Assembly (NCBI RefSeq): GCF_964199755.1
Contig: NC_133901.1
Coordinates: 26,073,583-26,137,582, forward strand
DNA length: 64,000 nucleotides
Direction of reading: 5' to 3'
From: Larus michahellis
Taxonomy: Eukaryota; Chordata; Aves; Charadriiformes; Laridae
Positions 38,346 through 52,345 of the stretch are shown in pieces. Each line of letters starts with the position of its first letter. The stretch's first letter is position 1. The notes under the pieces were generated by a model, which was not told the DNA's origin, made no database searches, and worked only from the letters and a program-made list of their open reading frames with translations. A program made the translations under genes and the position numbers.

Positions 38346-41170
38346 AAAGCTGAGATGCAATACTAGCGAATGTGTCTCTTGGGAATTTTTTGCCCTCCCC
38401 TGATGATAATTTTCTGGCTTTCTCAGCCACATCATGCCATATCCACCAAATTTTCCTTTTGCAATAATCTGTGGTGTGTATTCTGAGCAGGTGTAATATA
38501 ATATATTTTCTAGGACCAGTCATCTACAAACAAGCAATAATTGGAGAAGCATAATAAGTAACAGGTTTTGCTGTTTTGCTTCCTTCAACCCTTTTTCATA
38601 CGCTTTGTCTTTTTTTCTTTTTTTTTTCTCATATGAACTACCTCTTTTCCCAGCCAGCTCTCAAGCACTTGCGTTGAGCAGAATGTCTCTTCTCTCTGCT
38701 TTTAGGTTCTTTCCAAGAATATTCCTACGGCTGCTCTTTCTGTAGGTCTGATGCCATTTTAGAAGGAAGCCGGGACGAGTAGGAGGTAGATTTCCCGCCC
38801 CTCCACAGCTTCCCAGACCTCCCGTTGCTTGGCAGACCATACCACTTAATAATATGAAGAAAGAAACTTTTGACAGAACAAGAAGTTGTGACTGAAAGAA
38901 TCCTGCAGTCTTTATCCCCACATCTTACATCCAGTTTTCCCTGGGAGGTGTTTTCTGTTGATCCCTCCACAGTTATCTTAGGGAAATAATGTTTTGCAAG
39001 TAGCTATTTGGGTCTTGCCGGGAGGAGAGACAGCAGGTTTCTGCGTTGTGTTTCTTCCCCTTTGCACCCAATCTCTATTTTGAAGTTTTCAGATTTCATG
39101 TTCATGAACATCTCTGAGTCTTCCTTCTTTCCACTTGATCTATGATTATGCCCATAATTGTGTTATGCACATTTATGGTAATACTAAGAGAATACTTAAG
39201 TGATCTTCAATAGATAATGATACTGATACACTTGCTGATTATACCTCATAACACCTCACTGGAGTTAACATGGTTTTCTTAGCACTAACAAGTATTACGA
39301 AGTTAGCACTAGTTTAGGGTCTTACATTTGTATTGCAATCTGTATTATACACAACAGATTAATGAATTTTAGGTATTCTTACTGAGCTTCATGTCAGATG
39401 GGAAATAAGGCGTAGTACCTTCCTGTCAGAGGAATACTTATTACGGTGTTTTATAATAAGGGTATGCTAGAGATCAAATTAGTATCCTAATGGGCTGGAG
39501 TTCAGCATCGTGATCATCGTGACGTTGTGCACATTAGCTGTGTACGTGTGCGGGGGAGAAAGACACTTGTCTAGATATTTATGGATATTGAAAGCTACAG
39601 CCATCAGTGTTGAATGGAGCTAAGTCTTATCCTAATCTTCTTCCTCTCCCTTTCATATCATAAAACTGCCCGGCAAATTAGGTTTTCAGAAAGTTATTTA
39701 ATAATACAGAGAGCTATACTGCCACACCGAATGTAGAGTAATTGCCTGTGGGTGTGCAGTATGTTTACAGCTGGTGCATTCTAAGCCTTGAATGCTATTT
39801 CTCTGTTTGCTAGACTTCAAAGAAAGTATTGCTTGCTGCTTTTCATGATACCCAGCATTGGTATCTGACCAGCATAATGAAATGCTGACCATAGGTAACT
39901 GTATAAATTTATTTTCTTTCTTTTCTTCACAAACGGTGATGCACAGTTTCTCTAAATTAGTTAGGGTAAAAAGAAAAATGACAATTGAAAAGTCTGCGTA
40001 TATTTATAGAAATGAAAAACACTCTTCTAGACAAGTTCATAACCAGTGACAATGTATATATTTCCATGATAATAAAAAATTGGACTCTGTCCTGCACTTC
40101 CAAGAATTATAAAACTAGTTATCCACAACACAATAGCAACTAATTACAAATTTGTATTCAATCACTTCAATCTACAAGTTTCATTTCCCTTGAAATTTCT
40201 TTGCTGAAAATGACTTTGTTTTTAAAGAATGTACTTTAAAAGTAAAGCCAAAATAAAATTAAAATTGAACCTTCATGTTGAGCTAAAGGGAGAAAAACAT
40301 GGATATATTTTTAAAAAGTTTTTGAATGGTTTGACCTTGGAATTATATGGATGTTTCTTTTGCAAACTTGAGCTCATGTCTTCCACCATTGACACCTTTT
40401 CATTTCAGGGTCATTAGCTGGATCAGTAATGATTACTTAAGAAATATTACTGTCTTGAACATTTTCTGAAGACCTCCTCTGACACTGCAATTACAGGAAC
40501 ATTTTGTTTATACTAATTTATAGCTCATATTCTTTGACAGAATTTTGAAAGTTCCACTCAAGAAAACTGTGACAAACAATAATCCATTTCTTTAATATTT
40601 ACTAACTCTTTGGTTCTGTAAATCCTAAATGCACTGGATCAACAAAAGCTTTGTCTAAAACCTGACTGAGTAAGAGACTCCTCAATTTTACACAAAACTG
40701 TGCAACTTTAGGGTGGCAAAAGTCTTCTATATAAAAATCTGTCTTAACCAAATTCTTTGAATTTGCTGTCTTCAAAATTCTATTTTTTCTGTACCTAAAA
40801 TGAGGTTGTAACACAGAATAACCAAAATCTGGCCACTGGCTTCTGCTCTGTTCTGGTCCATCACCAGTAGCTGAAGATACTGGACCAGCTGCAACAACAC
40901 AAAAGCATCCAATATAATGCTGGATCAAGTACAGCGATTGCCCTCTGTTTTCTCTTTTGAGGATGTTTGTTTTGTATTTTGCTTTTATGAAGACAAAAAG
41001 GATACTTTTTGGATCTAATATCTACACTCTGGGAATGTCTGTATAAATATGCAATTCTGTCTGTACAAACATTTCTCTTCTTCTGAACTAAAAATAAAAT
41101 TATTTTACATAAAAGCTTGGGAAAAATGTGAACCAAGTGAATCATGTGCCATACTGCTCTTTGGAATATT
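38346..41170. other. Non-coding, no recognised element
   Basis: AT-rich sequence with no repeat recognised. The 139-codon minus-strand frame at 40861-41280 overlaps the ancient repeat at its upstream end and has no protein-like features. Confidence 0.55.
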
Positions 41171-41260
41171 AAGGCTAAATTCCCTGCTGGCATAAGGTGA
41201 CGTAGGTCTGATGAGTTCAGTGGAGCTATTCTAGCCCACACTAGCAGGGAATTATGGAGC
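41171..41260. repeat. Ancient amniote palindromic (MITE-like) repeat
   Basis: The segment reads AAGGCTAAATTCCCTGCTGG, then CATAAGGTGACGTAGGTC, then GTTCAGTGGAGCTATTCTAG, then CACTAGCAGGGAATT. It matches the old amniote repeat pattern GGCCAAATTCTCTGCTGGTG / TAAATCAGCATAGG / TTCAGTGGAGCTATGC. Perfect 11-bp inverted arms AATTCCCTGCT (41178-41188) and AGCAGGGAATT (41243-41253) enclose 54 bp, like a miniature inverted-repeat transposon. I cannot give a database family name. Confidence 0.6.
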
Positions 41261-44200
41261 AGCTTGGTTTTGTTACACAAAGTAGACCAGTGTACTAGAT
41301 AATTAGGACCACCAATTAAGCTATGGGTTGTTCCTGTGCATACATGGATTGAATATACATGACCAGAGTTTTATTTTATATTTTGTATCATAAAATTCTG
41401 GAGAGGCAAATAACACCTGATTCTTTGCAGTAATGGGAAGGATGTTTCCTAAAGGGTGACAACACCCCAAAGAGGGCATCTGCATCTTTAACATTTGTGC
41501 ATCTCACACGCTGTAAATCAGATAGTATACAGACTCAGCTAAATCAGTGTAATCCTTTACTGACACAAAAATTCCATTTTCCAGCTCTAGCTGAAGTATT
41601 TGAGATGTTACTAAATGTCTCATATACTCAATAACTAAATATAAAGTAAAACAGACAATTTCGGATCAGTTCTTAGCAATTTCACATACATATTTTTGTT
41701 GCACAGCCAGGAGGTTAGACCTTTTCCCTGCTATAGAAGAGGATGAAAAAGGATTCCAGGAGAATAGAACCTGAGCTTGATGGAGGTCTTTATAGTTTAT
41801 AGGTAGGAAGTTAGGTAGGCATCTGTAGAGAAAGCAAGTACCTTTAGAGAAACTACTGCTCACAGCGGTCTGTTGGATCTTCATTGAAGCCCTGTCAGGA
41901 AGAAGAGCAGATGAAAACATCACTCAGCGCTGTCTTTAAGAAAATGTGCATGCACCATCATCCCACTTTTCTACAAAACTCCCTCCAAATATTCTAAGCC
42001 ACCACAAAAAGCTTGGCTGGACAAGCAGCTTCCACTACCAAAGTATCTGCTACAGAGTCTGCTTCTAGACCAAGCTGTACAACCATTGTGCGTCTGGACA
42101 GGGTATAAGCCAGCTAGAACTGATTTATTAGCAGTAGTGAATATCCTCTAGCTGTAGGGTTGCACTTTTAATGAGGCATCAATATTACAATCACGCAGGT
42201 CTGCACTTCAGGCTGGAACTGGTTTTCCAGGCTATCCAAGATAGAGAAAGCAGCATAACTCCCCTACCCCCTACAGGTCTTCACCTACTGCTAAGACTCT
42301 GCTTCTGGCTTAGGTTTTTCATTACATGTAGATAAGGAAAAACAAATATGAGCAATAGATCCTTTGGAATAAAACTGCTCATAGCCATCCCCTCTGGTTC
42401 ACAGCAACCACCAGCACTGAGATCAGCAGTGCAGATACTGAAGGATGATCAGACATTGACCGTCCAGATTCAGCTGTGTTTACTGTTCCTGGACTGTGAC
42501 CTCTTTTCATCTTTCTCTTAGGGAAAAGGGGGAGAAATAATAATTGTAGTAAAGGGATGATCCATGTGCAAGCGAAGGAGAGGTTGTGCCTGATCTGAGG
42601 CTAGCGAGTGCTCACTGTGGTGAAAAGGGCAGCCTGGAAGGAACCAGCAGGCAGATGAGGGGCCAGGATCCCACACAGATCCACACCAAGAGGCCTTAGG
42701 AAGGGATGTGGTACACAGGCAGACCACAGAGGAGATGCATTTTCTCCAGGACCTAAAGGGGCCTGGGACGTGTTTATTGTATCTCCCAAAGACACTGAAA
42801 ATTTTTGGACTCAGAGCTAGATTAGAGAAAAAGATCCAACCTGCAAAGTCACTATGGGCAGGGCAAACAGTTGATTTTCAGACTGTTATTTTAACTTCAG
42901 ACAGCTCATCTGAATTCCTCTGTTTTAAAAGTTCCTTTCCTCTACCCTGTGTTCAAAAAAATCTATCATTAGAGGCTGAGAGCCCTTTTGATGTCCTCAC
43001 CATAAAGAAGGATACAATCAGCTTTATTTCATGGCCACACCATGGCCATATCTATGTGCCATCATATTTACATATCCCAGTAAACACTTGGAAAGCAATG
43101 AAAAATGAGCCTCCTTTCCCTGTCCTCAGCTTTCCCTGTTGTACAGACCTGAATCCTCCAGTCTTCTGATTGATAACTGTGCCTTTCCATGCCTATTTGA
43201 GATAATCATGTGGAAAATCAGTGCAAATGATGCATGTTTAATTGGGGCACTACCAGAAAACCTACATATCTGTCGACCTCTCTGAGAGAAATCTGAATCC
43301 ACTTTGAAAGTCAACCAACAATTTCTGGCAGAGCCAAAGATACTCAAGCCTGTGATAGTAAACAAGTGACATAGTCAATGCCCAGAGAAAATGTAAGCCA
43401 TTCAAATTGCTTCAGCTCCTGTAAAGCTACAGCAAAGGAAATATTAATTTACATTTAGTTCAATTATTGATTGGTAAAATTAATTCTTTCTCGTGTATAA
43501 ATCAGTGGGGATCATAACAATCACAGCCTAAATCCTGGTTGGCATAGGTTGTCTTCATTCTGCTGCTCACTGAGAAACTGGCTCTACAAACTCTTTGTTT
43601 GCATCCTCCTTTGTGAATATGACCATCACATGCACAGGCCAGGACTTTACGCTTCCTTGGGTTTAAACTTTGAGCCAGAGTTGGTGGGGAGAGAAAGAAG
43701 AAAGCTCCTGAGAAAACCTTACTGAGCATTGTGTATCTGCTCAGTAGCTATTTGGAAATTAATTAACTGTGGGGTGAGCTCTTTCAAGCAACCATATTGT
43801 TTCACATACAAGCAAAATATCAGTCAGACAAAGCAAATATTATATAATCTGATCTCAAATAACATTGCACTCTGGTCATGAACTGTCAAGCATTTCAGCA
43901 AAAAGACATAGGGATACCTTTTGTGCTACAAAAGCTCTCAGAAGCTACACCAACAAGACATTTGCTATGTCCCCACCTGAGCATATTTCATCATCGAGAC
44001 ATTCGTGTGCCTATTAAAAATACATTCCTGTTTCTAGACTACTTGCGGCAACAGGTAAAGACATTTATGGCTAGGAGGAGCTGCTTGTTTGCTGAGACTG
44101 TCAGAACACTTTTGTGTCAATAGAGAAAATATATGTGCACAGCTCTAATGGGGATCCCTCTACTGTAGTACCTTGTCATTTCGAGAGCGCCTTGCCCTCC

Positions 44201-47200
44201 ATGCCCCGTGAGCATTTTTTACAGTCAAAATCAACATGCCTGAGTTCTTGTTTCCAACTTTCAGTAATGTTTATTATTGTTTGTCAGCAACCCAGCTCTG
44301 CTGGAAAAACCTCCTTCGGTGAATAATGAAGTCATTCCCACAGTGACTGCTGGGTTCCAAAATTTTCAGTACTCTACCTATGGCTATTTAGCTGTACATG
44401 AGAAGCGCAGAAAATCTTACTTTTCATGGCCCATAAATAAACACCCAATCCAACACTTCAGCACATTTCTAATTGTACTGCAGCGTGTAATGTTTCAGTG
44501 CACAATACAGATGTTTTCGGTTATTATATGAAGAGGAGACAATGATGGTTAAGTATGTGTTTGCATTATAGTCACGGCATGAAATCATTATGTTCAACTT
44601 TCCTGATCATTTTCTTCACAGAAAAAATAAAATTCTGTTCAGCCATGATTCTTTCCTACATGGAACAAGTTGCAAAAAAGTCAAAGACATCCATTTATAG
44701 CCCACTTACTTATAGCAAAATAAAAGGCAAAAGTTCTGTTTAAACATTAGACTCTTTCTGTCCTCTTTCCCTGTTGTTAATCATATACCACCACTTAGCT
44801 GAAATGAGCCCACAGGATACGAGGATATAAGCAAGAGCAGAGCTGTCCCATGGGATTTTTATCCTCTGTGATAACAGCCCAATCAGCCACCTCCCTTGGT
44901 CCATCCCCACTGGGGGTTTAAGAGGAGACTGTCCTCAGTGGAGCACCAAAGTGTTCTCTTGCTAACACCAGGGTACCACCAAGTCTATTTCTTTGATATT
45001 GGTTCTCATTAGTTTTTCTCTGCCTTCAGTCCTCTCTTCCTTTCTCCCCCATCCTTCCTGTCCATCCATCCCAGTAGTCTTTTGTAAAGTTAAAAAACTA
45101 CCCAACTAAACCCTCTGCTGTCATTTCCTTTCCTATTCCAGAGTTATCTCCCTTTATATCTGCCTAACTCCAGTAAATTATAACTTGATGAGAATAACTC
45201 ATTAGTTCACTTATAAAAAGGCCTGACTTCACAAACAGATATTTTTATGAGTTCTATTTGTGTAGGCACAAATAACTATTTTGGTTATGTGAACAAGCCA
45301 CATGGATACACATAGGCAGTAAATATCTGGGCAACTCCAGACCACAACTTGAGACCATTTTAACTTTAGAAAAATCAAACCTTAAATGGCAAAAAAGTTC
45401 GATATTGCTAGATTGGCAGGCTTGGGTTTGTGTCTTCAAGAAGACTTATGGTTTGAGACCATTTGTGATGTACAAAGGCAGATGAAGTAACGGAAGAAAG
45501 AGTTCTGACACTCTTTGCCATTGGTTTATAAGGTACTGAAATGAAAACAGCGTAATTAGAAGTGGTCCAAAGGCATCACTAAAGCAAGTCATACCACTAA
45601 ATGAAGCAAACTTTAAACGTTCTTACTATGCCTTTCTTTTCTTAACGTACCAAACCGATGTGAGATGTCAAGCTAGACTAAAGGAGAGAAATCAGTAGCA
45701 TGCTACAGCACAAGTTTGATTTTAAGTATAGCAAACCCTAAAATACTTGAACCAGGTAGACAATAAAACAGTGCAGGATGAAGTGACATTGCGTGTATTA
45801 AATGAAAGTATTTTAAAAGACATTCTAAGGGCAAAGGATTCAGGGACATAGACTTGAAATGAAACTGTTACTTTCAAATAAGTGCTGATGATATGAAAGT
45901 GATCAAAACCTCAAATTTCAAAAACAATCATATTTCAGATCCAGTAAAATTTCACATTTCAATGGTAAAATGATTTTACTGCAAGCATGAATTGGGCCTA
46001 ACTTGAACGTACATACTCATACATGGGTTCAAAATTCAAATCTTAGAGAAACTCTAGGAAAAGAAGTTGCAAGAGTTAAATGACATGAGACTGCAGCTGA
46101 ATTAGCCAGTTATAACACATAATGTTTTTCAAAAGATTCAGTCTGATTTGTGATTGCAAATTACTCACAAACAACTGATTTTTTTTAAATTCAGTTTATT
46201 TGAAAATACTGAACAAACTAATTATGGAAATATATTTCTCATACCTCTGTACCACGCGTTGCTACAGCTGGATGATTGGTTGTATGATAACAAAAATCTC
46301 CATGGAAAACTTTAACCCAATCCTTCCTTCCTTCTTCAAGCGGCCTCCAACAGCACTTTTGGATAGTGTTCCAAATACTGAAAAGAAAAGAAGCAAAATT
46401 CAATGAGTTTATTACTCATGTCAAAATAAATCTGCAACTTGTTTAAAGCAGCCTTCTGAATAGGCTGCTTCTTGGAGTCATTGCCTGCAAAAAACTGTAC
46501 ATGAGTAACAGTTATTACAGGGGAACTTTTCAATCAGCAGTGGATATGGCTGAACACTAAGCAGTCAATAGAGTGACATTAACCCTTTTCCTGGTATGGT
46601 TCAGCAATCAAGTCTGAATTGTTTTAATTTGTTTGACTAGTGTTCAGAAATAAAAAGCTTTTGTGAACAAATGTCATGTGATGTGGGTTTTTTTATTCCT
46701 CAAAGTTTCATTTGATGTTGATGCTCTTTATTTCGTGCTGTATGTCAACTAAATTTCGTTATAGTCTTCTTGTCACCTGACATAATGACAGAAGAAAGAA
46801 CAAGAAGTATGTCATTAGCGGCAATTTTTGTTTATTCAAGAATAGCCTAATTGATATGTGAACAACATCTTTTCAGAGCACAAAATTAGCACAAACAAGG
46901 GGGAAAGATGCAGTAAAGGATATATTAGGAATTTGAAGAATGGTATATAAGCATGGTTATGCAGGATGGGATTATTTCTCTGGGTACCAGTACCTATTTA
47001 AATCTTGCTGTCCTCCATGCCACGCAGCTACATTAGTCCCTCAGTCCTTGAATACTTTTGCTCTGATTGCCTGTAAACCTTGAACATAATGTTTAAAGCA
47101 AACTCTTAGGAATCGTTGTGTTTTATCATGTTTCACAAACTTCATACTGTACCCTGCATTTTTATTTTCATATTTAGTAAAAGTGACTGTAAACTATTTT

Positions 47201-50200
47201 GACAATTAACACAATGTGGTATGCAAACTGATATCAAAGTGAGGTATAGTAACTGTCTAAATTAGGGCTTTCAACAAGCTTTCAACAAATCTATTTATAG
47301 CATTGAGATTCCAAAGTAATAATGGAACAGATTTACACTAATTAAGCATTTGGTCTAATGCATTAAATCCTGATTGAGAATTTACCTTATTTACTTTCAG
47401 GATTGAACGTGGGGTTTCAAAAATAAGACTAATAATCAAGATAAGATGATAGAGGTGAAAGGAAAACTCAGAAACATAGGTATTGTTTTAAAAGAGATGT
47501 TAAATTGAATATCTGAAGGCAATGGTAAAAACGTACATAATTTCAAACCAGATCAGACAAAACTCTTAGGAATATGTTCATCACCTCCACAGCTTTCTGG
47601 AAATTTCCCTGTGTTGCAGGTACAGAGTAATAAGATGGCGAAGTAGGTAATTTCCATCCTCAACTTATAAGCAACCAGGCAACACCTTTCTCAGAAGCAA
47701 ACCACTGGAGAGAAATAAGTAGAGTTATACAAAACGTGTTAATGGTCAGGTTTCAAAATGCCTTAATTATAAATAAAGTGACTTTTTATTTAAACAGGCA
47801 AATTGTTGGTGAGTTAAGTATATATCGCAAAGTATGAATTCCTCACAATCAACAACTAATAACGATTAAAAAAAAAACCTGGAGAAAAGCAGCCAAACCA
47901 TCTGACAAAGCCTAGGGCACATGTAACCCCATCACTACAAATGACTACAGAGCTTACAAAATGAGCCAGATGCTGCTTCTGGAAGGATTTCATCTATAAT
48001 ACCCGAACCGCATGACAGCCTATCACAACTCATGTTTGGCCTAAAGGTGCGCATCACTGGTGGAACGGGCAAATAATGAGAGGGAACAGGAGCAAAGCCT
48101 TAATCCTAACTAAGGAGGGGGGGTTGTTGTGTTTTGGTGTGCCTTTTTTTTTTTTTTTAATTTGAAAATTACATTTGTTTTACCTGCAGACACTGGCACA
48201 GATGGTGCATCTATAATATGCCGTTATAATAGACTGATTTGTTTGCAGTGCTGCATTCGTGTCCAAATTCATGTCCAAATGTATTGGGTCTTCTATAGCG
48301 TCGCTCAGGATTGGGTCAAATGTAGAGACGTTGAGTGTCTCCTTGGTGTATAATCAAGAAATTTGCCCATAGCCCCTCTGGCAGGTGCAGCATCTGTGTT
48401 CTCAGCCCCCTTCACTGGCTAGGCATGTGGCTGGATAATAAAATAATTGCTGAATGAATAGACTTTATGAAAGGGTTGCAAATATGCATGAGAAAGCTGC
48501 ATTTCACAGACAGGGGTACTGGTAAGGGTTACACAATCCATTCATTCTGGCTTCATTTTGCCTCCTGGATTCCTCTGCAAAAAGGATGCTAAGCAAGGCC
48601 GGAGGCTGAGCGAGACCAAAACCCACCACCGGTACTGAGGTTTAAAGTAGAGAGATTTACGGGTACCGAGTGGGTTTGGTCCCATGTTGCTTCTGTTTGA
48701 CTAGTCTGAAGTTATCCCCACGAAAGCCTGTCCTTGCTGAGCAATCATGCCTGTGTCTACCTTCAGTTTAATCTTTTTGCCAACTTACACTGCATTCTTC
48801 AACCTGCATTAAATGATACATATGAGAATTATTTACACTTTGTAAAATTATTTTGATGGTTTATGACTGTGGATTTCTCCAATCACAAAAAAATCATTGT
48901 GATTCCTAAAAGTAAACAAAACTGTCCCCTCTTTGTGACATTTAGGAAAGCAACTTCAGCACAAAATTTATCATCAACACATCAGCCTAAGATCATCACC
49001 ATCAGGAATATGCTTAAATACATATTTGTGTTGCCTCTTGATAAGTTGAAGCAAGTCATAAAAGGGATTTAAGACAAGATACTTGCAGAACATCACAGCT
49101 AGGAGACAGAAGAAACCATCACCCAGTATAAGTTGGGTTAATTCTGGGAATTTCAGGAACAAGCACAATCCCCACATGCACACACTTGGGGTTTTTTTTA
49201 CCTTTTTTTTTTCTTTTTCTTTTTTTTTTTTTCTTAGCCAAGCTAAGTCCTTGTTGATAATGAAAGTTCTTAATGAATAATCAATCTCCCATATGTTATT
49301 ACTCTGTCAGTTCACAGCACCACACATACGCCCAGGTCTCCCATGAAGGATCTCTAAATTGCAGATAGACACTGCAACAAGTGATTCTTTCAAAATGAGT
49401 ATTCCTGTCTTAACCTTGCTGATTAGGAACACAGGAACAAAAACAAATGCCAATGGAAGACTTGGTCCTTTTACAATGATAGTTTAATCCATTTAGGCAA
49501 CTCAGACTAGTCAGAGAAGGTATAAATTTCCCATTATAAATTGCATTCCAGTAGATTATTTCCCTTGCTTATATCCCAGAATAGACAATGCTTAAAATGA
49601 CTGGCACTATTCCCTCTGAATCAGTAGTTGAATAAATATTAAACTTGATGGAGAGCGGGGATACCATTACAGTGATGTTATCTTTGGAGAAGGAAATAAG
49701 CTAACAACAAGCAAGCATTGTGCGATATTCAAACAATGGAAAAATCAAGGCCTTAATCAGCTGGGATTTGTGTCCTGCTGAAATTGGGAAACACTCTGTC
49801 TCTTGGTTATTGCCCTTCTACGGTAGGTCCCAAAACCCTTAAGGGTTGCTGGGCTCAGTGCAAGGTAGGTTTCTGCCATCTCTCCGTTCCCGACCATTAT
49901 CATCCTTACTGCGGCCAGGAAAGGAAGAGGAGGACTCTGGACCTCTGCTGGCAATCTGCACTCAACTTTGGAGGTATCAGCAAGAATTGGTCGCCTCGTT
50001 GGATCAAAAGCCAGAAGTCCAGCCCTTACAAGTGAGTGCCTTTATACAGTCCTGACAGTGCAATTGCAGAGAGAGACGCTCATGCAGGGGGATCCAACCC
50101 CGATCACAAATGGCACCCTTTCTGAAGCCAGGAGGCCTCATCAGGTTGCGTGTGGGTGTCACAGCCAGGCACACCACGAGCCTGCAGTGCAAATGCTTTC

Positions 50201-50567
50201 TTCTTCCTCTCTTAGGGATCAGTTAGGACAAGTCCTGTGCACACTGATAAAACTTTTCTTAATGGTTCCCACACCATTCACATTCTTCCTGTGATCAGGT
50301 ATAAGATACCATACAATCACCATCTTTGTGAAGAGGCTGTTTGCTGAAGAGACTGCCTTGTACAGCACATAGCCCACGTGGACAAAATAAGCAAAAAGGG
50401 TAGAGTTAGCAAGTGACAGTGGTATATTATTGAAGAGGTTTTATAGGTTGTCTATCACCCCATACATAACAATGTGAGATAGGCCAAAAACTTTGTAAAG
50501 CCTGTGTTGTGGCTCCTCCGGGACTCCCCGTCCTCATGTGTAATACATATCAGTTCCTAGTATACAT
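41261..50567. other. Long non-coding stretch with minor simple repeats
   Basis: No gene recognised in 9.3 kb. The longest frame, 42708-43169 (+), has 153 codons but no domain, signal or splice context. Minor items: a pyrimidine tract ending CCCAG at about 45022-45074; a 12-bp tandem pair TTCRTGTCCAAA at 48256-48279; 15 T at 48144-48158; and a T/C tract at about 49191-49233 ending in TTAG. Confidence 0.5.
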
Positions 50568-50612
50568 AAAATCATAGAAAAATTCAGGTTGGGAGGGACT
50601 TCTGGATGGAGA
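50568..50612 (-). mobile_element. CR1 LINE 3'-end remnant, minus strand
   Basis: AAAATCATAGAAAAATTCAG followed by GTTGGGAGGGACTTCTGGAT is the reverse complement of a CR1 tail (…CCAGAGGTCCCTTCCAACC…ATTCTATGAT). Only about 45 bp is recognisable, and it is the one CR1 copy in the opposite orientation. Confidence 0.72.
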
Positions 50613-52134
50613 TTTCTATGTGTTTCTGTTTCTGTTGGCTTTGTAGCAGAAGATACTATGTGCTTTAGTGCCAGCAGCCACAGTAGTACTATTGATGAAC
50701 ACTAACGGCCAGCTAACTGCGTAGCTATTAATCAGATGTTCTTAACTCATGGCTTGTGGGCATTGTGTTGCCTGTGAGACATTGGTCATAGATAAAGAAG
50801 TTTAGAGATTAAACCAAAATTGCCACAGAGCATAAAGATGACACTAGAACATGCAACTGCTCCTCCCCCCTGTGAAACAGCAAGGGATCGGGATCACTGC
50901 GTTCACGTGAATCTTCTATTCTGTAGATAGTCTGTAAATAAAGACCTCATTGTATGTGAAAAGAAGGGACCCAATCATGTAAATTTGGGTTTCATAATGT
51001 TCAAACTGTTTAAGGAAACCTTGCCATTTGAAACGCAATTATAGGGAGAGAAATTAGGACAATAGATACGTCTTGACTTCATCTCACCTGTTCTATGGAA
51101 ATACGGCACCTATAATGCATGCACGCACGTCGGCACAGGGTTGTTTGTTATTCACTCTTTTCATGTACTGCCTGATGCATCTTTGTCGTGATTCATTATT
51201 CCTAACAGCTATATCAAGTGTTGCAATTACTTCACAATACAGATTTAAGCCTATAATATTTCTAGATTGGAGAGAGAAAAATAATATATTAAGTGCTTAT
51301 GATATCTTTATGTATAAGTTTGAGAATCATTAAATAGCTGTCACTCTTCCTTCCTCCTCAGCATCAATTACTCCACTCTGGTTTTACTTACTCCACTCTG
51401 TATAATGAGTCCCTAGAGCATGTTTCATTGCGGGAGAATGAACACATTCTTCACTTGCGGTCAGTGGGATGTGGTTAATTTGAAATCACTTAAACTATTA
51501 TATCTGTCAAGCGTGGTTATTTTATTTTCAATTCACATCAGTGTTTTAGTATGCATGTCGGTTACTGGGTTAAACTGGCAGATTAATTTCCAAGCATTCT
51601 GTTGTAATGCTCTTCATCACTGTCTTTACATGTAGGCTCCTGTTGAAAGTTAATATGTTCCCACTAGAATTTACTTCAGAGAAATCTACATTCAATATAA
51701 ACACTCATATGATAAACAGCACTCACTACCAAATGAAAGCTGGCATGTTCAGCGGACTTCCAGCTTTTCTCACAAAAACCCAGAATAGTTGGTTTTCTCA
51801 TTGTTCCATCTTAACTTCTTTCGGAAATGCAATTTACATCATGACATGCTTCTGTGGCAAAAAATAAAAAGTTCAGTAACTAGGGTCTCTTTGACATGTT
51901 TAGGTTTTTTCTGATATGTTTACAGACTGTATTGTTCAAAAAAGCTGCAGGCTTCAGTTCAGTGTGAGCAGATTCACAAGTCACACTGTTTGGGGTTGGG
52001 TTGGTTTTTTTTCTTTTTAAAATATTGTGGCTTGAAATTTATAAATAGCCAGAATTTGAAGATGCTGAAATACTGACTTACACAGCTACTAATAACAGGG
52101 TGCTCATACAGAGAATTAGAGGAACCGCCAATGG
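50613..52134. other. Non-coding; short direct repeat
   Basis: No gene recognised. TTACTCCACTCTG occurs twice, at 51368-51380 and 51388-51400, with a 20-bp period. Confidence 0.55.
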
Positions 52135-52345
52135 GCTTTTTATTACAGCAATATTGTACATATTACATGAATAAATTACATCGTTGCATTATGCAGCTGC
52201 TGCATCATCAGTTTAGAGAGTAGACTGCGATCCTAAGTATTCGGGGATGCAAGCTCATTATCTCTAAATCCACTTTGGTTACAGCCACAATACGATCCAA
52301 GCTAAACTGCTTTCATATAACGTACTGCACATACCTATGCGTAAT
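52135..52345. promoter_or_regulatory. Candidate conserved non-coding element
   Basis: Features include a CAATATTG palindrome and an ATGCAGC-T-GCTGCAT inverted pair at 52191-52205 containing a CAGCTG E-box. Several CpGs (ACATCGTTGC, TACGATCC, ATAACGTAC, TGCGTAATC) are retained although the sequence is AT-rich. No open frame or repeat is present. It is enhancer-like by texture. Confidence 0.25.

Noticed and set aside
40861..41280. 139-codon minus-strand frame
   Set aside because: It runs across the ancient palindromic repeat at 41171-41260 and has no protein-like features.
42708..43169. 153-codon plus-strand frame
   Set aside because: No domain, signal peptide or repeat pattern, and no splice or promoter context. 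The apparent codons look like translated non-coding DNA.
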